Part shown: positions 53,700-62,096 of the stretch, piece after piece
How the letters are laid out: each line of letters begins with the position of its first letter
How positions within the stretch are numbered: the stretch's first letter is position 1
From: Glycomyces artemisiae
Lineage (GTDB): Bacteria > Actinomycetota > Actinomycetes > Mycobacteriales > Micromonosporaceae
NCBI RefSeq assembly: GCF_003002955.1
Contig: NZ_PVTJ01000002.1
Span: forward strand, 806,001 to 870,000
Reading direction: 5' to 3'
Length of the DNA stretch: 64,000 nt
Translations under genes and position numbers: made by a program
Notes under the pieces: generated by a model
The model's input: only the letters and a program-made list of their open reading frames with translations
Database searches by the model: none
What the model was told of the DNA's origin: nothing

Positions 53700-55517
53700 A
53701 TGCCCGAAACACCTCGGTCCACAACTCATACGTTTCAACCCTCCGGGCCAGCGCCCCAAGGCTTCTCCGGCGAAGACGCCGGCGCCCCGGTGGAACTCAA
53801 ACCCCGATTGATGCGCATCGCGCTGCTGCCCCTGACGGCGGCGGCGCTCCTCGGCGCGGGTGCGGCGGTCGTGTTCGCGGCCACCGATGCCGCGAGCCGT
53901 CCTTCGTGGATGGTCCCGGCGGTCCTCGGCTCGGCGGTCGTGCTGATCGCGGTGGTCGCGTACTTCGCGTCCTCGGCCGCCTCGAAGGCCGAAGCCGATC
54001 TCACCCGCCAGGTCCAGACCGTCCGGCGCTCCACAGTGGAAACCCACTACAAGGTCTGGCAGATCCTGGACGACCTCCAGCGCGAGCTCCCGCAGGACCA
54101 GCGCTGGTCCGTTCCCCTCCCCAACCCCGGCGCCAGCGCCGCCTCCACCGAAGAGGCCCTGCGCCTCCTCGCCTCCGAGGCCCGCCACCTGCGCGCCGCC
54201 GCGGAAGCGGTCGCCGCGAGAGGCGTCCGCCCGACGCAGCCCCAGCAGCAGCCGCAGCTCCCGGCCAAGGTCCCGCCGCAGATGGTCACCTCCGGTCCCA
54301 TCGACACGGTGGACGTCCAGGCCCGCGTGGGCATCTTCGTGAACCTGGCTCGGCGCCTGCAATCCCTGGTGCACAGGGAGATCGAGCAGCTCGACGAGCT
54401 GGAGAACCAGGTCGAGGACCCGGACCTGCTCAAGGGCCTGTTCTCGGTCGACCACCTGGCGACGCGGATCCGCCGCCACGCCGAGAACCTGGCGGTCCTC
54501 GGCGGGGCGACCTCGCACCGGCAGTGGTCGCGCCCGGTCAACGTCTACGAGGCGCTGCGCTCCGCGGTCGCCGAGGTGGAGCAGTACGCGCGCGTGAAGC
54601 TGGTGCGCCCCATCGAGGGCACGCTGAAGGGCCACGCGGTCGCGGACATCATCCACCTGGTCGCCGAGCTGGTGGAGAACGCGACGACGTTCTCGGCCCC
54701 GGGCACGCAGGTGCTCATCCGGGTCCAGCGCGTGCGCACCGGCCTCGCGGTCGAGGTCGAGGACCGCGGTCTGGGCATGGAGAACCACGAGCGGAACCGG
54801 TACAACACGATGCTGGCGACGCCGGACCGCGTCGACCTGGACGAGCTGCTCGCGGACGGCCGCATCGGCCTGTACGTGGTCTCGTCGCTGGCCCGCCGCC
54901 ACACGCTGACGGTCCAGTTGCAGTCGAACATCTTCGGCGGCACGCAGGCGGTCCTGGTGGTCCCCGAGGAGCTCCTCGGCGACGACACGCCGCCCGCGCC
55001 GCAGGCGGCCCCGCGGGAGATTCCCGCCGCGCCGCAGGCGATGCCGGTGCGCCAGCCGGGTTCGCAGACGCCGCCGCAGCTGCCGTCGGTCCAGCTCCGT
55101 CCGCTCCCTTCGGCGGGTGCGACCCCGCGGTCCGCACCGATGCCGCAGCCGCGGATGGACGCCGCCCCGGCGCCCGTGTACGCGGAGGCGGCGTCGTATC
55201 AGGAGAACCCGTCGTACACCCCTGCGAGCGTCGCAGTGGACACCGGCGCCCTGCCGGTGACCGCCGAAATGCAGGCGGTCGAGTCCCCGACGAACGGCTA
55301 CGGCCCGGACGGTCGCCCCGCGCTTCCCAAGCGCACCAAGCAGACGCACCTCGCGCCGCAGCTGCGGGACGACCCGGGCCGCCCCGCCCGCGGGTCGGAG
55401 GCGGGGCACGACCCCGGGCTCATGGCGGCGTTCCAGCAGGGCCAGCAGCGCGCGGACGGGAGTCCGCAGATCCCCAACGATTCCGTTTCTTCTCCGTACA
55501 GGAATGAGGAGTTCTAA
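53700..55517 (+). CDS. cvnA: Conservon sensor-kinase-like protein CvnA
   Basis: A 605-residue membrane protein with two N-terminal helices (about 38-61 and 71-91) and only about ten residues outside. A helical dimerisation region (ARRLQSLVHREIEQLDELENQ to VDHLATRIRRHAENL) and a GHKL ATPase domain follow: N-box ELVENATTF, G1 EDRGLGM, G2 ADGRIGLYVVSSLARRH. The last 170 residues are Pro/Gln-rich and disordered. No large sensory domain exists, so input may come through the membrane or partners. ATG 53700 has GAGGA 5 nt upstream; GTG 53688 is an alternative. The stop overlaps the cvnB start (TAATG). Confidence 0.9.
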   Translation: MPETPRSTTHTFQPSGPAPQGFSGEDAGAPVELKPRLMRIALLPLTAAALLGAGAAVVFAATDAASRPSWMVPAVLGSAVVLIAVVAYFASSAASKAEADLTRQVQTVRRSTVETHYKVWQILDDLQRELPQDQRWSVPLPNPGASAASTEEALRLLASEARHLRAAAEAVAARGVRPTQPQQQPQLPAKVPPQMVTSGPIDTVDVQARVGIFVNLARRLQSLVHREIEQLDELENQVEDPDLLKGLFSVDHLATRIRRHAENLAVLGGATSHRQWSRPVNVYEALRSAVAEVEQYARVKLVRPIEGTLKGHAVADIIHLVAELVENATTFSAPGTQVLIRVQRVRTGLAVEVEDRGLGMENHERNRYNTMLATPDRVDLDELLADGRIGLYVVSSLARRHTLTVQLQSNIFGGTQAVLVVPEELLGDDTPPAPQAAPREIPAAPQAMPVRQPGSQTPPQLPSVQLRPLPSAGATPRSAPMPQPRMDAAPAPVYAEAASYQENPSYTPASVAVDTGALPVTAEMQAVESPTNGYGPDGRPALPKRTKQTHLAPQLRDDPGRPARGSEAGHDPGLMAAFQQGQQRADGSPQIPNDSVSSPYRNEEF

Positions 55518-55939
55518 TGGCAGGCGACGAGGCAGGCGCCCACACGGATCTCAGCTGGCTGCTGGCGGGCCTCATCAGGAAGGTCCCGCACACGCGCAGC
55601 GCACTGCTGCTGTCCTCGGACGGCATCAAGAAGGCGTTCCACGGCATGGGGACGGACCAGGCGGACCAGCTCTCGGCGATCGCGTCGGGGATGTTCTCGC
55701 TGGCGCGCAGCGCCGGGGCCCAGTTCGGGTCCCAGGGAGGGGTCCGGCAGGTGGTCGCGGAGCTGGACGACACGCTGCTGTTCGTGTCGACCGCGGGGCA
55801 GGGCGCGGTCCTGGCCGTGGCGGCCGGGCGGGAGGCGGACGCGGGGGTGCTCGGCTACGAGATGTCGATCCTCGTGAAGAGCGTGCGGCCGTACCTGGAG
55901 ACACCGGTCCGGAGACCGAGCGGCGAAATGGTGAGTTGA
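55517..55939 (+). CDS. cvnB: Conservon roadblock/LC7 protein CvnB
   Basis: A 140-residue roadblock/LC7-domain protein (LSWLLAGLIRKVPHTRSALLLSSDGI ... VAELDDTLLFVSTAGQGAVLAV), the likely activator/GAP partner of the CvnD GTPase. It begins in the cvnA stop (TAATG) and ends in the cvnC start (GATG), so all conservon genes are tightly coupled. Confidence 0.93.
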   Translation: MAGDEAGAHTDLSWLLAGLIRKVPHTRSALLLSSDGIKKAFHGMGTDQADQLSAIASGMFSLARSAGAQFGSQGGVRQVVAELDDTLLFVSTAGQGAVLAVAAGREADAGVLGYEMSILVKSVRPYLETPVRRPSGEMVS

Positions 55940-56310
55940 TGGCCGACTTCGAGCACCGGCCACTGCTCGACGAGGACGCGGGCCCGCTGGTCCGGCCGTA
56001 CACCGTCAGCAACGGGCGCACCGCACCCACGGCGAAGCTGGACCTCTTGTCGCTGGTCCGCTCCACCGGCCAGATGCGTCCCTCGCAGCTGGAGGCCGAG
56101 CACGCCGAGGCGCTGATCCTGTGCCGGGAGCCCATCTCGGTCGCGGAGGTCTCGGCCCATCTGCGGCTGCCCGCCATGGTCATCAAGGTCCTGCTGTCCG
56201 ATCTCGTGGACTGCGGGGCCGTCACCGCCCACGCCCCCGACCCCGCCGTCGATCCCACTGACCGAACCGTATTGGAGGCACTCCTCAATGGCCTACAACG
56301 GCGACTCTGA
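55939..56310 (+). CDS. cvnC: Conservon DUF742 protein CvnC
   Basis: A 123-residue DUF742 protein. The N-terminal part (LVRPYTVSNGRTAPTAKLDLLSLV) and the C-terminal winged-helix-like part (EHAEALILCREPISVAEVSAHLRLPAMVIKVLLSDLVDCG) are typical. It is a partner in the CvnA-D complex at the membrane. It overlaps cvnB by 1 nt and cvnD by 23 nt. Confidence 0.93.
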   Translation: MADFEHRPLLDEDAGPLVRPYTVSNGRTAPTAKLDLLSLVRSTGQMRPSQLEAEHAEALILCREPISVAEVSAHLRLPAMVIKVLLSDLVDCGAVTAHAPDPAVDPTDRTVLEALLNGLQRRL

Positions 56311-56890
56311 CCGAGCGCCCGCACAACAACCAGCCCTGCCCACCGCCATCAAGCTGCTCGTCGCCGGGGGCTTCGGGGTCGGCAAGACCACCTTCGTAGG
56401 AGCGGTCTCGGAGATCGAGCCGCTGAGCACCGAGGAGACCATCACCACGGCCTCGATCGGGACCGACGACCTCACGGGCGTCGGGGACAAGACGACCACC
56501 ACGGTCGCCCTGGACTTCGGCCGGATCACGCTCGACCCGCAGCACATCCTGTACCTGTTCGGCACCCCCGGGCAGGACCGGTTCTGGTTCATGTGGAACG
56601 AGCTGTCGGACGGCGCGTTCGGCGCGGTGGTGCTCGCGGACACGCGCCGCCTGGAGGACTGCTTCCCGGCGCTCGACTTCTTCGAGCGGCGGGGGACGCA
56701 GTTCATCGTGGCGGTGAACGAGTTCGAGACCGGGTTCCACTACGAGCCGGACGAAGTCAGGGCCGCTCTGGACCTCAAACCGAATATCCCGATCGTCTGC
56801 TGCGACGCACGCGATCCACGTTCCGCAACCTTGGTGCTGGTCACTCTGACGAAGCACCTGATGTCGGCCGCTGCTTCGAGCGTCCGGTAA
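56288..56890 (+). CDS. cvnD: Conservon GTPase CvnD
   Basis: A 200-residue MglA/Rap-like small GTPase: P-loop GGFGVGKTTFV, switch region ITTASIGTDD, switch II FGTPGQDRFWFMWNE, and NEFE in place of NKxD. In the conservon it is thought to act as the G-protein of a eukaryote-like receptor complex with CvnA-C. It starts 23 nt inside cvnC. Confidence 0.93.
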   Translation: MAYNGDSDRAPAQQPALPTAIKLLVAGGFGVGKTTFVGAVSEIEPLSTEETITTASIGTDDLTGVGDKTTTTVALDFGRITLDPQHILYLFGTPGQDRFWFMWNELSDGAFGAVVLADTRRLEDCFPALDFFERRGTQFIVAVNEFETGFHYEPDEVRAALDLKPNIPIVCCDARDPRSATLVLVTLTKHLMSAAASSVR

Positions 56891-56901
56891 AGGAGCCTGC
56901 A

Positions 56902-57507
56902 ATGTCCATGTCCGAGAACGAGTTCCGTCTCACGATCACGCCCGACGACCCGGGCGCAAAAGAACGGGTCGAACGCCTGCGCAAACTCGGGATCGGCGAC
57001 CTGCCGGACCCCGAGTTCGATTCGCTCGCCAAGGAGCTCACCGAGCTCACGGGCGCGCCCTACGCGATGGTGAACTTCATCGACGAGGACCGCCAGTACT
57101 TCGCAGGGCTGGCGGCCCCGGACGCGACCGCCGGGAACCAGGCCGTCGTGGGCGCGGGGGAGGCGGTCGAGGTGGGCCGCGAGATGGACCGCGACCACGG
57201 GTACTGCCCGCACGTGGTGGTCCGCGGCAAGGCGCTCGTGCTCGGCGACGTGTGCGACTACCCGAGGTTCGCGGGGAACCCGGTGGTCGACAAGATCGGC
57301 ATCCGCTCCTACCTGGGGGCGCCGCTCATCGACGACGACGGCAACACCCTCGGGACGGTGTGCGTGGTCGACACCGAGACGCACGACTGGGGCCGTCCGG
57401 GCCTGGACATCATCAAGGGCATGGCCGCCAAGGTGATGGACCGCATCCGCGAGCGCAACGAGGCCGAGCGCGACCCGTACGGGGGCGACAACCCTCTTCA
57501 GGGGTGA
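56902..57507 (+). CDS. GAF-domain protein, fifth gene of the conservon operon
   Basis: A 201-residue cytosolic GAF protein (about 40-190: LTELTGAPYAMVNFIDEDRQYFAG ... DHGYCPHVVVRGKALVLGDVCDYPRF ... IRSYLGAPLIDDDGNTLGTVCVVD). The single GAF with a conserved CPH motif may bind a small ligand or redox cofactor. It follows cvnD after 11 nt with AAAGGAG, so it is co-transcribed and may supply the sensory input that the short CvnA lacks (inferred). A terminator closes the operon. Confidence 0.85.
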   Translation: MSMSENEFRLTITPDDPGAKERVERLRKLGIGDLPDPEFDSLAKELTELTGAPYAMVNFIDEDRQYFAGLAAPDATAGNQAVVGAGEAVEVGREMDRDHGYCPHVVVRGKALVLGDVCDYPRFAGNPVVDKIGIRSYLGAPLIDDDGNTLGTVCVVDTETHDWGRPGLDIIKGMAAKVMDRIRERNEAERDPYGGDNPLQG

Positions 57508-57512
57508 ACAGC

Positions 57513-57540
57513 AGAGGAGGCGGCCGAAGCCGCCTCCTCT
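57513..57540. terminator. Bidirectional terminator after the conservon
   Basis: A perfect 12-bp stem (AGAGGAGGCGGC and complement) with a CGAA loop lies between convergent genes. Confidence 0.8.
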
Positions 57541-57575
57541 TCCACCATCCGGCCGATCCCTCCGGAAGGTGAGCG

Positions 57576-58772
57576 CTAACCCCTCGCCGTGACCGTCCCG
57601 GCCGCGATGCGCTCGGACCACTGGCCCTTGGTCCGTCCCATCGCGGCCTCGGCCAATCGGAGCCGCTGCACGTCGGAGGTGCCCGCCGGCGCGTATATGT
57701 GGTACGCGTCCCGCAGGAACCGCTCGACGGGGCGCTCGGTGGTGAGGCCGATGCCGGCGTGGATCTCCATGGCCTCGCGCGCCGAGTCGAGCGAGGACTC
57801 GACGTTGACGAGCTTGGCGTTCATCAGCTCGATGTCGCAGGGCACGCCCTGGTCGAGCAGGTGCGCGGCGTGGTAGGCGGTGATGCGGGCGGTCATGAGC
57901 CGCGAGGTGATCTGCCCGATTTTCTGCTTGATGTTGTCGAGTTCGGCGATGGGCTTGCCGTACAGCTCGCGCTCCGTGGCGTACTTGACGGTCTCGTCGA
58001 GGATCGCCTGGTGGATGCCGAGTGCGACGGCGGTGAGGTTGGCCCGGCCGTAGAGGATCGACGAGGAGTAGGCGACGGCGAGGCCGTCCCCCTCGTCGCC
58101 GAGGCGGTTGGCGGCGGGGATGCGGCAGTTCTCGAAGAGCAGCTCCCCGAAGGAGAAGCCGTGGAGGCCCATCGTGGACTGCTGCGGGGCGACGGCGAAC
58201 CCGGGCCGGTCCGATTCGACGAGGAAGGCCGTGAGCCCCTTGGGGCCCAGGCCGGTCCGCACGACCACGCCGTGGAGGTCGCCGACGTGGCTGTTGCCGA
58301 CGAACACCTTGTGGCCGTTGAGGATGTAGTCGTCGCCGTCGCGGACGGCCCTGGCGCGCATGCCGAGGACGTGGCCGCCCGAGGCGGTCTCGGTGACGGC
58401 GATGGTGGGGAGGCAGGACCCGTCGGCGACCTTGGGGAGCCAGGTCTTCTTCTGCTCATCGGATCCGAAGTGGAGGATCTTGGCGACCCCGAGCTGGGAG
58501 GCCTGGACCATCGCGCCCATGGCGCCGGAGACGCGGGCGAGCTCCTCGATGATGATGGTCTTCGCCAAGTGGCCCATGCCCATGCCGCCGTACTCGGTCG
58601 GCACGGTGACGCCGAGCCAGCCCTGCGCTGCGATGCGCCGGGACAGCCCGGTGTGGACGGTCTTCGTGGATTCCATTTCGGGGATGTGCGGGCGCACTTC
58701 GCTTTCGGCGAAGGCCCGCACCCGGGCTCTGAGGGCGTCATGCTGTTCGGTCGTGAAGTAGCCGGTCGTCAA
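57576..58772 (-). CDS. Acyl-CoA-dehydrogenase-fold flavoprotein lacking the usual catalytic Glu
   Basis: A 398-residue ACAD-family protein with the normal FAD-binding elements (AVTETASGGHVLGM; IHAGIGLTTERPVERFLRDA). The segment that in most ACADs carries the catalytic base (IYEGT) reads IYAPAGTSDVQR, so that glutamate is missing (about 361-364). The alternative base on helix G of isovaleryl-type enzymes is a glycine (LYGRANL). It may act on an unusual substrate, as in carrier-protein-linked dehydrogenases, or be a non-dehydrogenase. TTG 58772 was chosen: AGGGGGG lies 7 nt upstream and homology starts at once. It is monocistronic, divergent from the nucleotidase. Confidence 0.8.
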   Translation of the reverse strand: MTTGYFTTEQHDALRARVRAFAESEVRPHIPEMESTKTVHTGLSRRIAAQGWLGVTVPTEYGGMGMGHLAKTIIIEELARVSGAMGAMVQASQLGVAKILHFGSDEQKKTWLPKVADGSCLPTIAVTETASGGHVLGMRARAVRDGDDYILNGHKVFVGNSHVGDLHGVVVRTGLGPKGLTAFLVESDRPGFAVAPQQSTMGLHGFSFGELLFENCRIPAANRLGDEGDGLAVAYSSSILYGRANLTAVALGIHQAILDETVKYATERELYGKPIAELDNIKQKIGQITSRLMTARITAYHAAHLLDQGVPCDIELMNAKLVNVESSLDSAREAMEIHAGIGLTTERPVERFLRDAYHIYAPAGTSDVQRLRLAEAAMGRTKGQWSERIAAGTVTARG

Positions 58773-59132
58773 CGGGTAACCCCCCTGTGGGCGTGTCGCT
58801 CGTCGATGTCCGCACGTTGGTGCGGTGGTCCCCACCAAGTGACAAGCTGTATATGCGAAATGTTCTCGCAGTGACTGTAGCAACGCGAGTCGCATGGGGC
58901 AAGCGTCAGCAAAGTGGACGTAAGCCGGTTACGTGGCGGTAACGAACCGTTGGGGCCCAACGAAACCAAATAATCCCAAATCCCGGGAGTGAGGGTGTGC
59001 GAACGGTGACCGCGTGCTACGTTGCTGCACCTTCGCCGAGCCGTTATGCTGCGTTGACTCGCGGGCAATCGTCCCATGATTGGATCTGGGGTGTCTGCCC
59101 TGCCCATCGACCCCCCATCCGTACGGAGAGCC
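58773..59132. other. Divergent regulatory gap between the ACAD-like gene and nucleotidase
   Basis: 360 nt without a gene. Two adjacent inverted repeats, GTTAC-6-GTAAC (58928-58943) and GTTGGGGCCCAAC (58949-58961), could be operators. TTGACT at 59054 may be part of a nucleotidase promoter, but its spacing to CATGAT (15 nt) is short. Confidence 0.4.
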
Positions 59133-60851
59133 ATGTTCAACTTCAAACGCCGCGCCGTCGCGGCGGCAGGAGCGCTCGCCCTCGCGGCGACCACGCTCGC
59201 GGTCGGCGGCTGGTCCTTCGGGCCCGGCCACGGCAACGGCCACGGCCGCGAGGTCGACCTCCAGCTGCTGGCGATCAACGACTTCCACGGCAACATCGAA
59301 GCCGCCTCCAGCCTCACCTGGCCCGGCCACACCGAGCCGGTCGGCGGCGCCGAGTACCTCGCCACCCACCTGGAGCAGGCCCGCGAAGGCGAGCGCTACT
59401 CCACCACCGTGGCCGCCGGCGACCTCATCGGCGCCAGCCCCTTCATGTCCGCGGTCTTCCAGGACGAGCCGACCATCGAGTCCCTCAACGCCATGGGCGT
59501 CGAGGTCTCCTCCGTCGGCAATCACGAGTTCGACGACGGCTTCGAGGAACTCAACCGCATCATCGACGGCGACGAGGACTTCGAAGGCGCCGACTTCCCC
59601 TACCTCGGCGCGAACGTCGTCGACGAGACCACCGGGCAGCCCGTCCTCGACCCCTACTGGGTCAAGAACTTCGGCGGCGGCGTCAAGGTCGGCTTCATCG
59701 GCATGACCCTCGAAGGCACCGGCGACATCGTCTCCAAGTCCGGCATCGAGGGCCTCGTCTTCAAGGACGAGGTCGAGACCGCCAACAAGTACGCCCGCGA
59801 GCTCAAGCGCCAGGGCGTCAACGCGATCGTGGTCCTCCTCCACGAAGGCGGCGTCCCCGTCGCCGAGGACACCGGCCACGACTGCGAGTCCGCCGACGGC
59901 ACCGCCACCGGCATGTCCGGCCCGATCGTGGACATCGCCGAGACCATGACCCCGCTCGTCGACGTGCTCGTCACCGGCCACACCCACCAGGAGTACGTCT
60001 GCTCGGTGCCCGACCCGAACGGCAACCCGCGCCTGGTCACCTCCGCGTCCAACTACGGCCGCGTCTTCACCGAGATCGACGCCACGTACGACAAGCGCAC
60101 CAAGGACATCGTGCGCTCCACCGTCGTCGGCTCCAACACGGTCGTCACCCGCGACGTCGACCCCGACGAGGACCAGACCGCGATCCTCGACCATTACGGG
60201 CCCCTCGCGGCCGAGGCCGGGGGCCGCGTCGTCGGCTACATCGCCGAGGACATCAAGCGGGGCGCCACGAGGGCGGAGGAGTTCCCGCTCGGGAGCCTCA
60301 TCGCCGACGCGCAGCTGTGGGACACCTCCAGTGCGGAGACCGGGGGCGCGGAGATCGCGTTCATGAACCCGGGCGGCGTCAGAGCCGACCTGCTGTACGC
60401 GCAGGGGACGCCCGGCGAGGCGACCTACGCGGAGGTGTTCACCGTGCAGCCCTTCGCGAACTACGTGGTGACCCTCGACCTGACGGGCGCGCAGATCCTC
60501 CAGGCCCTGCAACAGCAGCTCCCGAGTGAAGGCCGCTCCACGACCCTGGTCCTCCAGGTCTCCGAGGGCTTCACCTACACCTGGGACAAGACCAAGACCG
60601 GCACTGACCAGATCGTCGCCGACTCGCTGTCGCTCAACGGCGAGCCGATCGTCGCCGACCAGGTCTACCGCGTCACCGTCAACTCCTTCCTCGCCGACGG
60701 CGGCGACTCCTTCGCCGCGTTCGCCGAGGGCGAGAACCGCCTCTTCGGGGCGCTCGACGTCGACGCGTTCGAGGACTACATCACCGAGTTCGGCACCAGC
60801 GCGGCGCCGCTGGAGGCCCCCGAGCTCGGTCGCATCACGGTCGTCAAGTAG
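59133..60851 (+). CDS. Secreted 5'-nucleotidase/UshA-family metallophosphoesterase
   Basis: A 572-residue exported enzyme with an N-terminal signal (RRAVAAAGALALAATTLAVGG). The calcineurin-like domain contains LLAINDFHGNIEA (D50, H52), AAGDLIG, GNHEFDDG and GHTHQEYVC, which bind two metals. The C-terminal nucleotidase domain begins near FPLGSLIADAQL with FMNPGGVRADL and NSFLADGGDSF for base recognition. It should dephosphorylate extracellular nucleotides for phosphate and nucleoside uptake. No cell-wall anchor motif is seen. ATG 59133 has ACGGAGAG upstream. Confidence 0.93.
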   Translation: MFNFKRRAVAAAGALALAATTLAVGGWSFGPGHGNGHGREVDLQLLAINDFHGNIEAASSLTWPGHTEPVGGAEYLATHLEQAREGERYSTTVAAGDLIGASPFMSAVFQDEPTIESLNAMGVEVSSVGNHEFDDGFEELNRIIDGDEDFEGADFPYLGANVVDETTGQPVLDPYWVKNFGGGVKVGFIGMTLEGTGDIVSKSGIEGLVFKDEVETANKYARELKRQGVNAIVVLLHEGGVPVAEDTGHDCESADGTATGMSGPIVDIAETMTPLVDVLVTGHTHQEYVCSVPDPNGNPRLVTSASNYGRVFTEIDATYDKRTKDIVRSTVVGSNTVVTRDVDPDEDQTAILDHYGPLAAEAGGRVVGYIAEDIKRGATRAEEFPLGSLIADAQLWDTSSAETGGAEIAFMNPGGVRADLLYAQGTPGEATYAEVFTVQPFANYVVTLDLTGAQILQALQQQLPSEGRSTTLVLQVSEGFTYTWDKTKTGTDQIVADSLSLNGEPIVADQVYRVTVNSFLADGGDSFAAFAEGENRLFGALDVDAFEDYITEFGTSAAPLEAPELGRITVVK

Positions 60852-60870
60852 TTCCTGAGCACATTCACAG

Positions 60871-60897
60871 GCGGCGGGGGCGGAATGCCCCCGCCGC
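60871..60897 (+). terminator. Terminator after the nucleotidase gene
   Basis: A perfect 11-bp stem (GCGGCGGGGGC and complement), GGAAT loop, then TTCTCG. Confidence 0.8.
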
Positions 60898-60966
60898 TTC
60901 TCGTATTCCCAGCCCGTACCGGATAGTCTGGTACCACCCTGAACATTCGACGGAGGACCGCAGGTC

Positions 60967-61791
60967 ATGGCAATCCAGAGCAGGAACTCATCCCTACGGA
61001 ACATGGTGAAGACCCAGTACGGCGAGCAGCAGCACATGGGTGCCGCCTACGGGCCTTACGGGCAGATGACGCAGGCCCCGCAGGTCCAGACCATGACGAT
61101 CGACAACGTCATCGTCCGCACCGTCGCCCTCGTCGGCGCGACCTTCGTGGCCGCGCTCGTCACCTTCGGCCTCGTCGCAGAGGGCATCCAGACCGGCGAC
61201 AGCGCCTCCCTCGGCACCGCCTCGATGCTCTCCATCGTCGGCACGGTCATCAGCCTCGGCGTCATCATCTTCTCGATGTTCAAGCCGGTCACGAACCCGT
61301 TCGTGGCCTTCGCGTACGCGATCGGCCAGGGCTTCGTCCTCGGCGGCGTCTCCGCCGTGTTCGAGGCCCGGTTCGAGGGCATCGTCGTGAACGCGCTCGT
61401 CGCGACCATCCTCGTGTTCTTCGGGATGCTCGCGCTCTACAAGTTCCGCATCCTCAAGAACTCGCCGGTGTTCACCAAGGTCATGGTCGGCGCGGGCTTC
61501 GGCATCTTCGGCCTGCTCATGGTCAACCTGGTCGCGGGCCTCTTCGGGGTCAACCTCGGCCTGTTCGCCCCCGCGGGCGGCGACCCGAACGCCCTCCAGT
61601 GGATCATCGCCATCGGCATCACCCTCTGGGCCGCGTTCTCCTTCATCCTCGACTTCGACATGATCGAGTGGTCGGCGAACAACGGCGCCCCGAAGAAGTA
61701 CGCGTGGGCCGGGGCCTTCGGCCTCACCGCGGGCCTCATCTTCCTGTACTGGAACCTGCTGCGCCTGCTGTCCTACTTCCAAGGCGAGTAA
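60967..61791 (+). CDS. Bax inhibitor-1/YccA-family membrane protein
   Basis: A 274-residue polytopic protein with about 45 hydrophilic, Gln/Tyr-rich residues followed by seven helices, including FVAFAYAIGQGFVLGGVSAVFEARF and ITLWAAFSFILDFDMIEW with the paired aspartates typical of the pH-sensitive calcium-leak members. Physiological role in actinomycetes is not established. The small gene at 61797 follows after 5 nt and is probably coupled. Confidence 0.9.
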   Translation: MAIQSRNSSLRNMVKTQYGEQQHMGAAYGPYGQMTQAPQVQTMTIDNVIVRTVALVGATFVAALVTFGLVAEGIQTGDSASLGTASMLSIVGTVISLGVIIFSMFKPVTNPFVAFAYAIGQGFVLGGVSAVFEARFEGIVVNALVATILVFFGMLALYKFRILKNSPVFTKVMVGAGFGIFGLLMVNLVAGLFGVNLGLFAPAGGDPNALQWIIAIGITLWAAFSFILDFDMIEWSANNGAPKKYAWAGAFGLTAGLIFLYWNLLRLLSYFQGE

Positions 61792-61796
61792 CGGTT

Positions 61797-62096
61797 TTGA
61801 GCTCCGACATCGAGCGGGCGATCGGGCGCGTCGTCGAAGGCACGCGCCACTGGTCGCCCGCTCGCTGGTCTCCGCGGGCCGACGCGATGCACGCCCTCGT
61901 GCAGGAGATCGCCGACCTCGCCGCCGACGCGGAGGACCGCCCCCGCCGTCCCGTTCCGCGCCTCCCCAACGACCTGCACCTGCCCGACCAGCTCCAGGTC
62001 GTCGGGCTCGACCTCATCGAGCTCGAACCCCTTGCGCCGCAGCGGCAGGAAGCCGCCGAGCGCGCGATAGCCCAAGCCCGCGCGGCCCTGTTCTAG
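61797..62096 (+). CDS. Hypothetical protein, 99 aa
   Basis: A small soluble protein of unknown family, rich in Ala, Arg and Glu, with a predicted N-terminal helix (SSDIERAIGRVVEGTRHW) and a short Pro-rich middle (DRPRRPVPRLPNDLHLPDQL). It starts at TTG 61797, 5 nt after the stop of the Bax-inhibitor-like gene, with AAGGCGAG upstream. Its stop shares CTAG with that of the convergent FUSC gene. Reality rests on the coupling and on codon-position bias. Confidence 0.6.
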   Translation: MSSDIERAIGRVVEGTRHWSPARWSPRADAMHALVQEIADLAADAEDRPRRPVPRLPNDLHLPDQLQVVGLDLIELEPLAPQRQEAAERAIAQARAALF

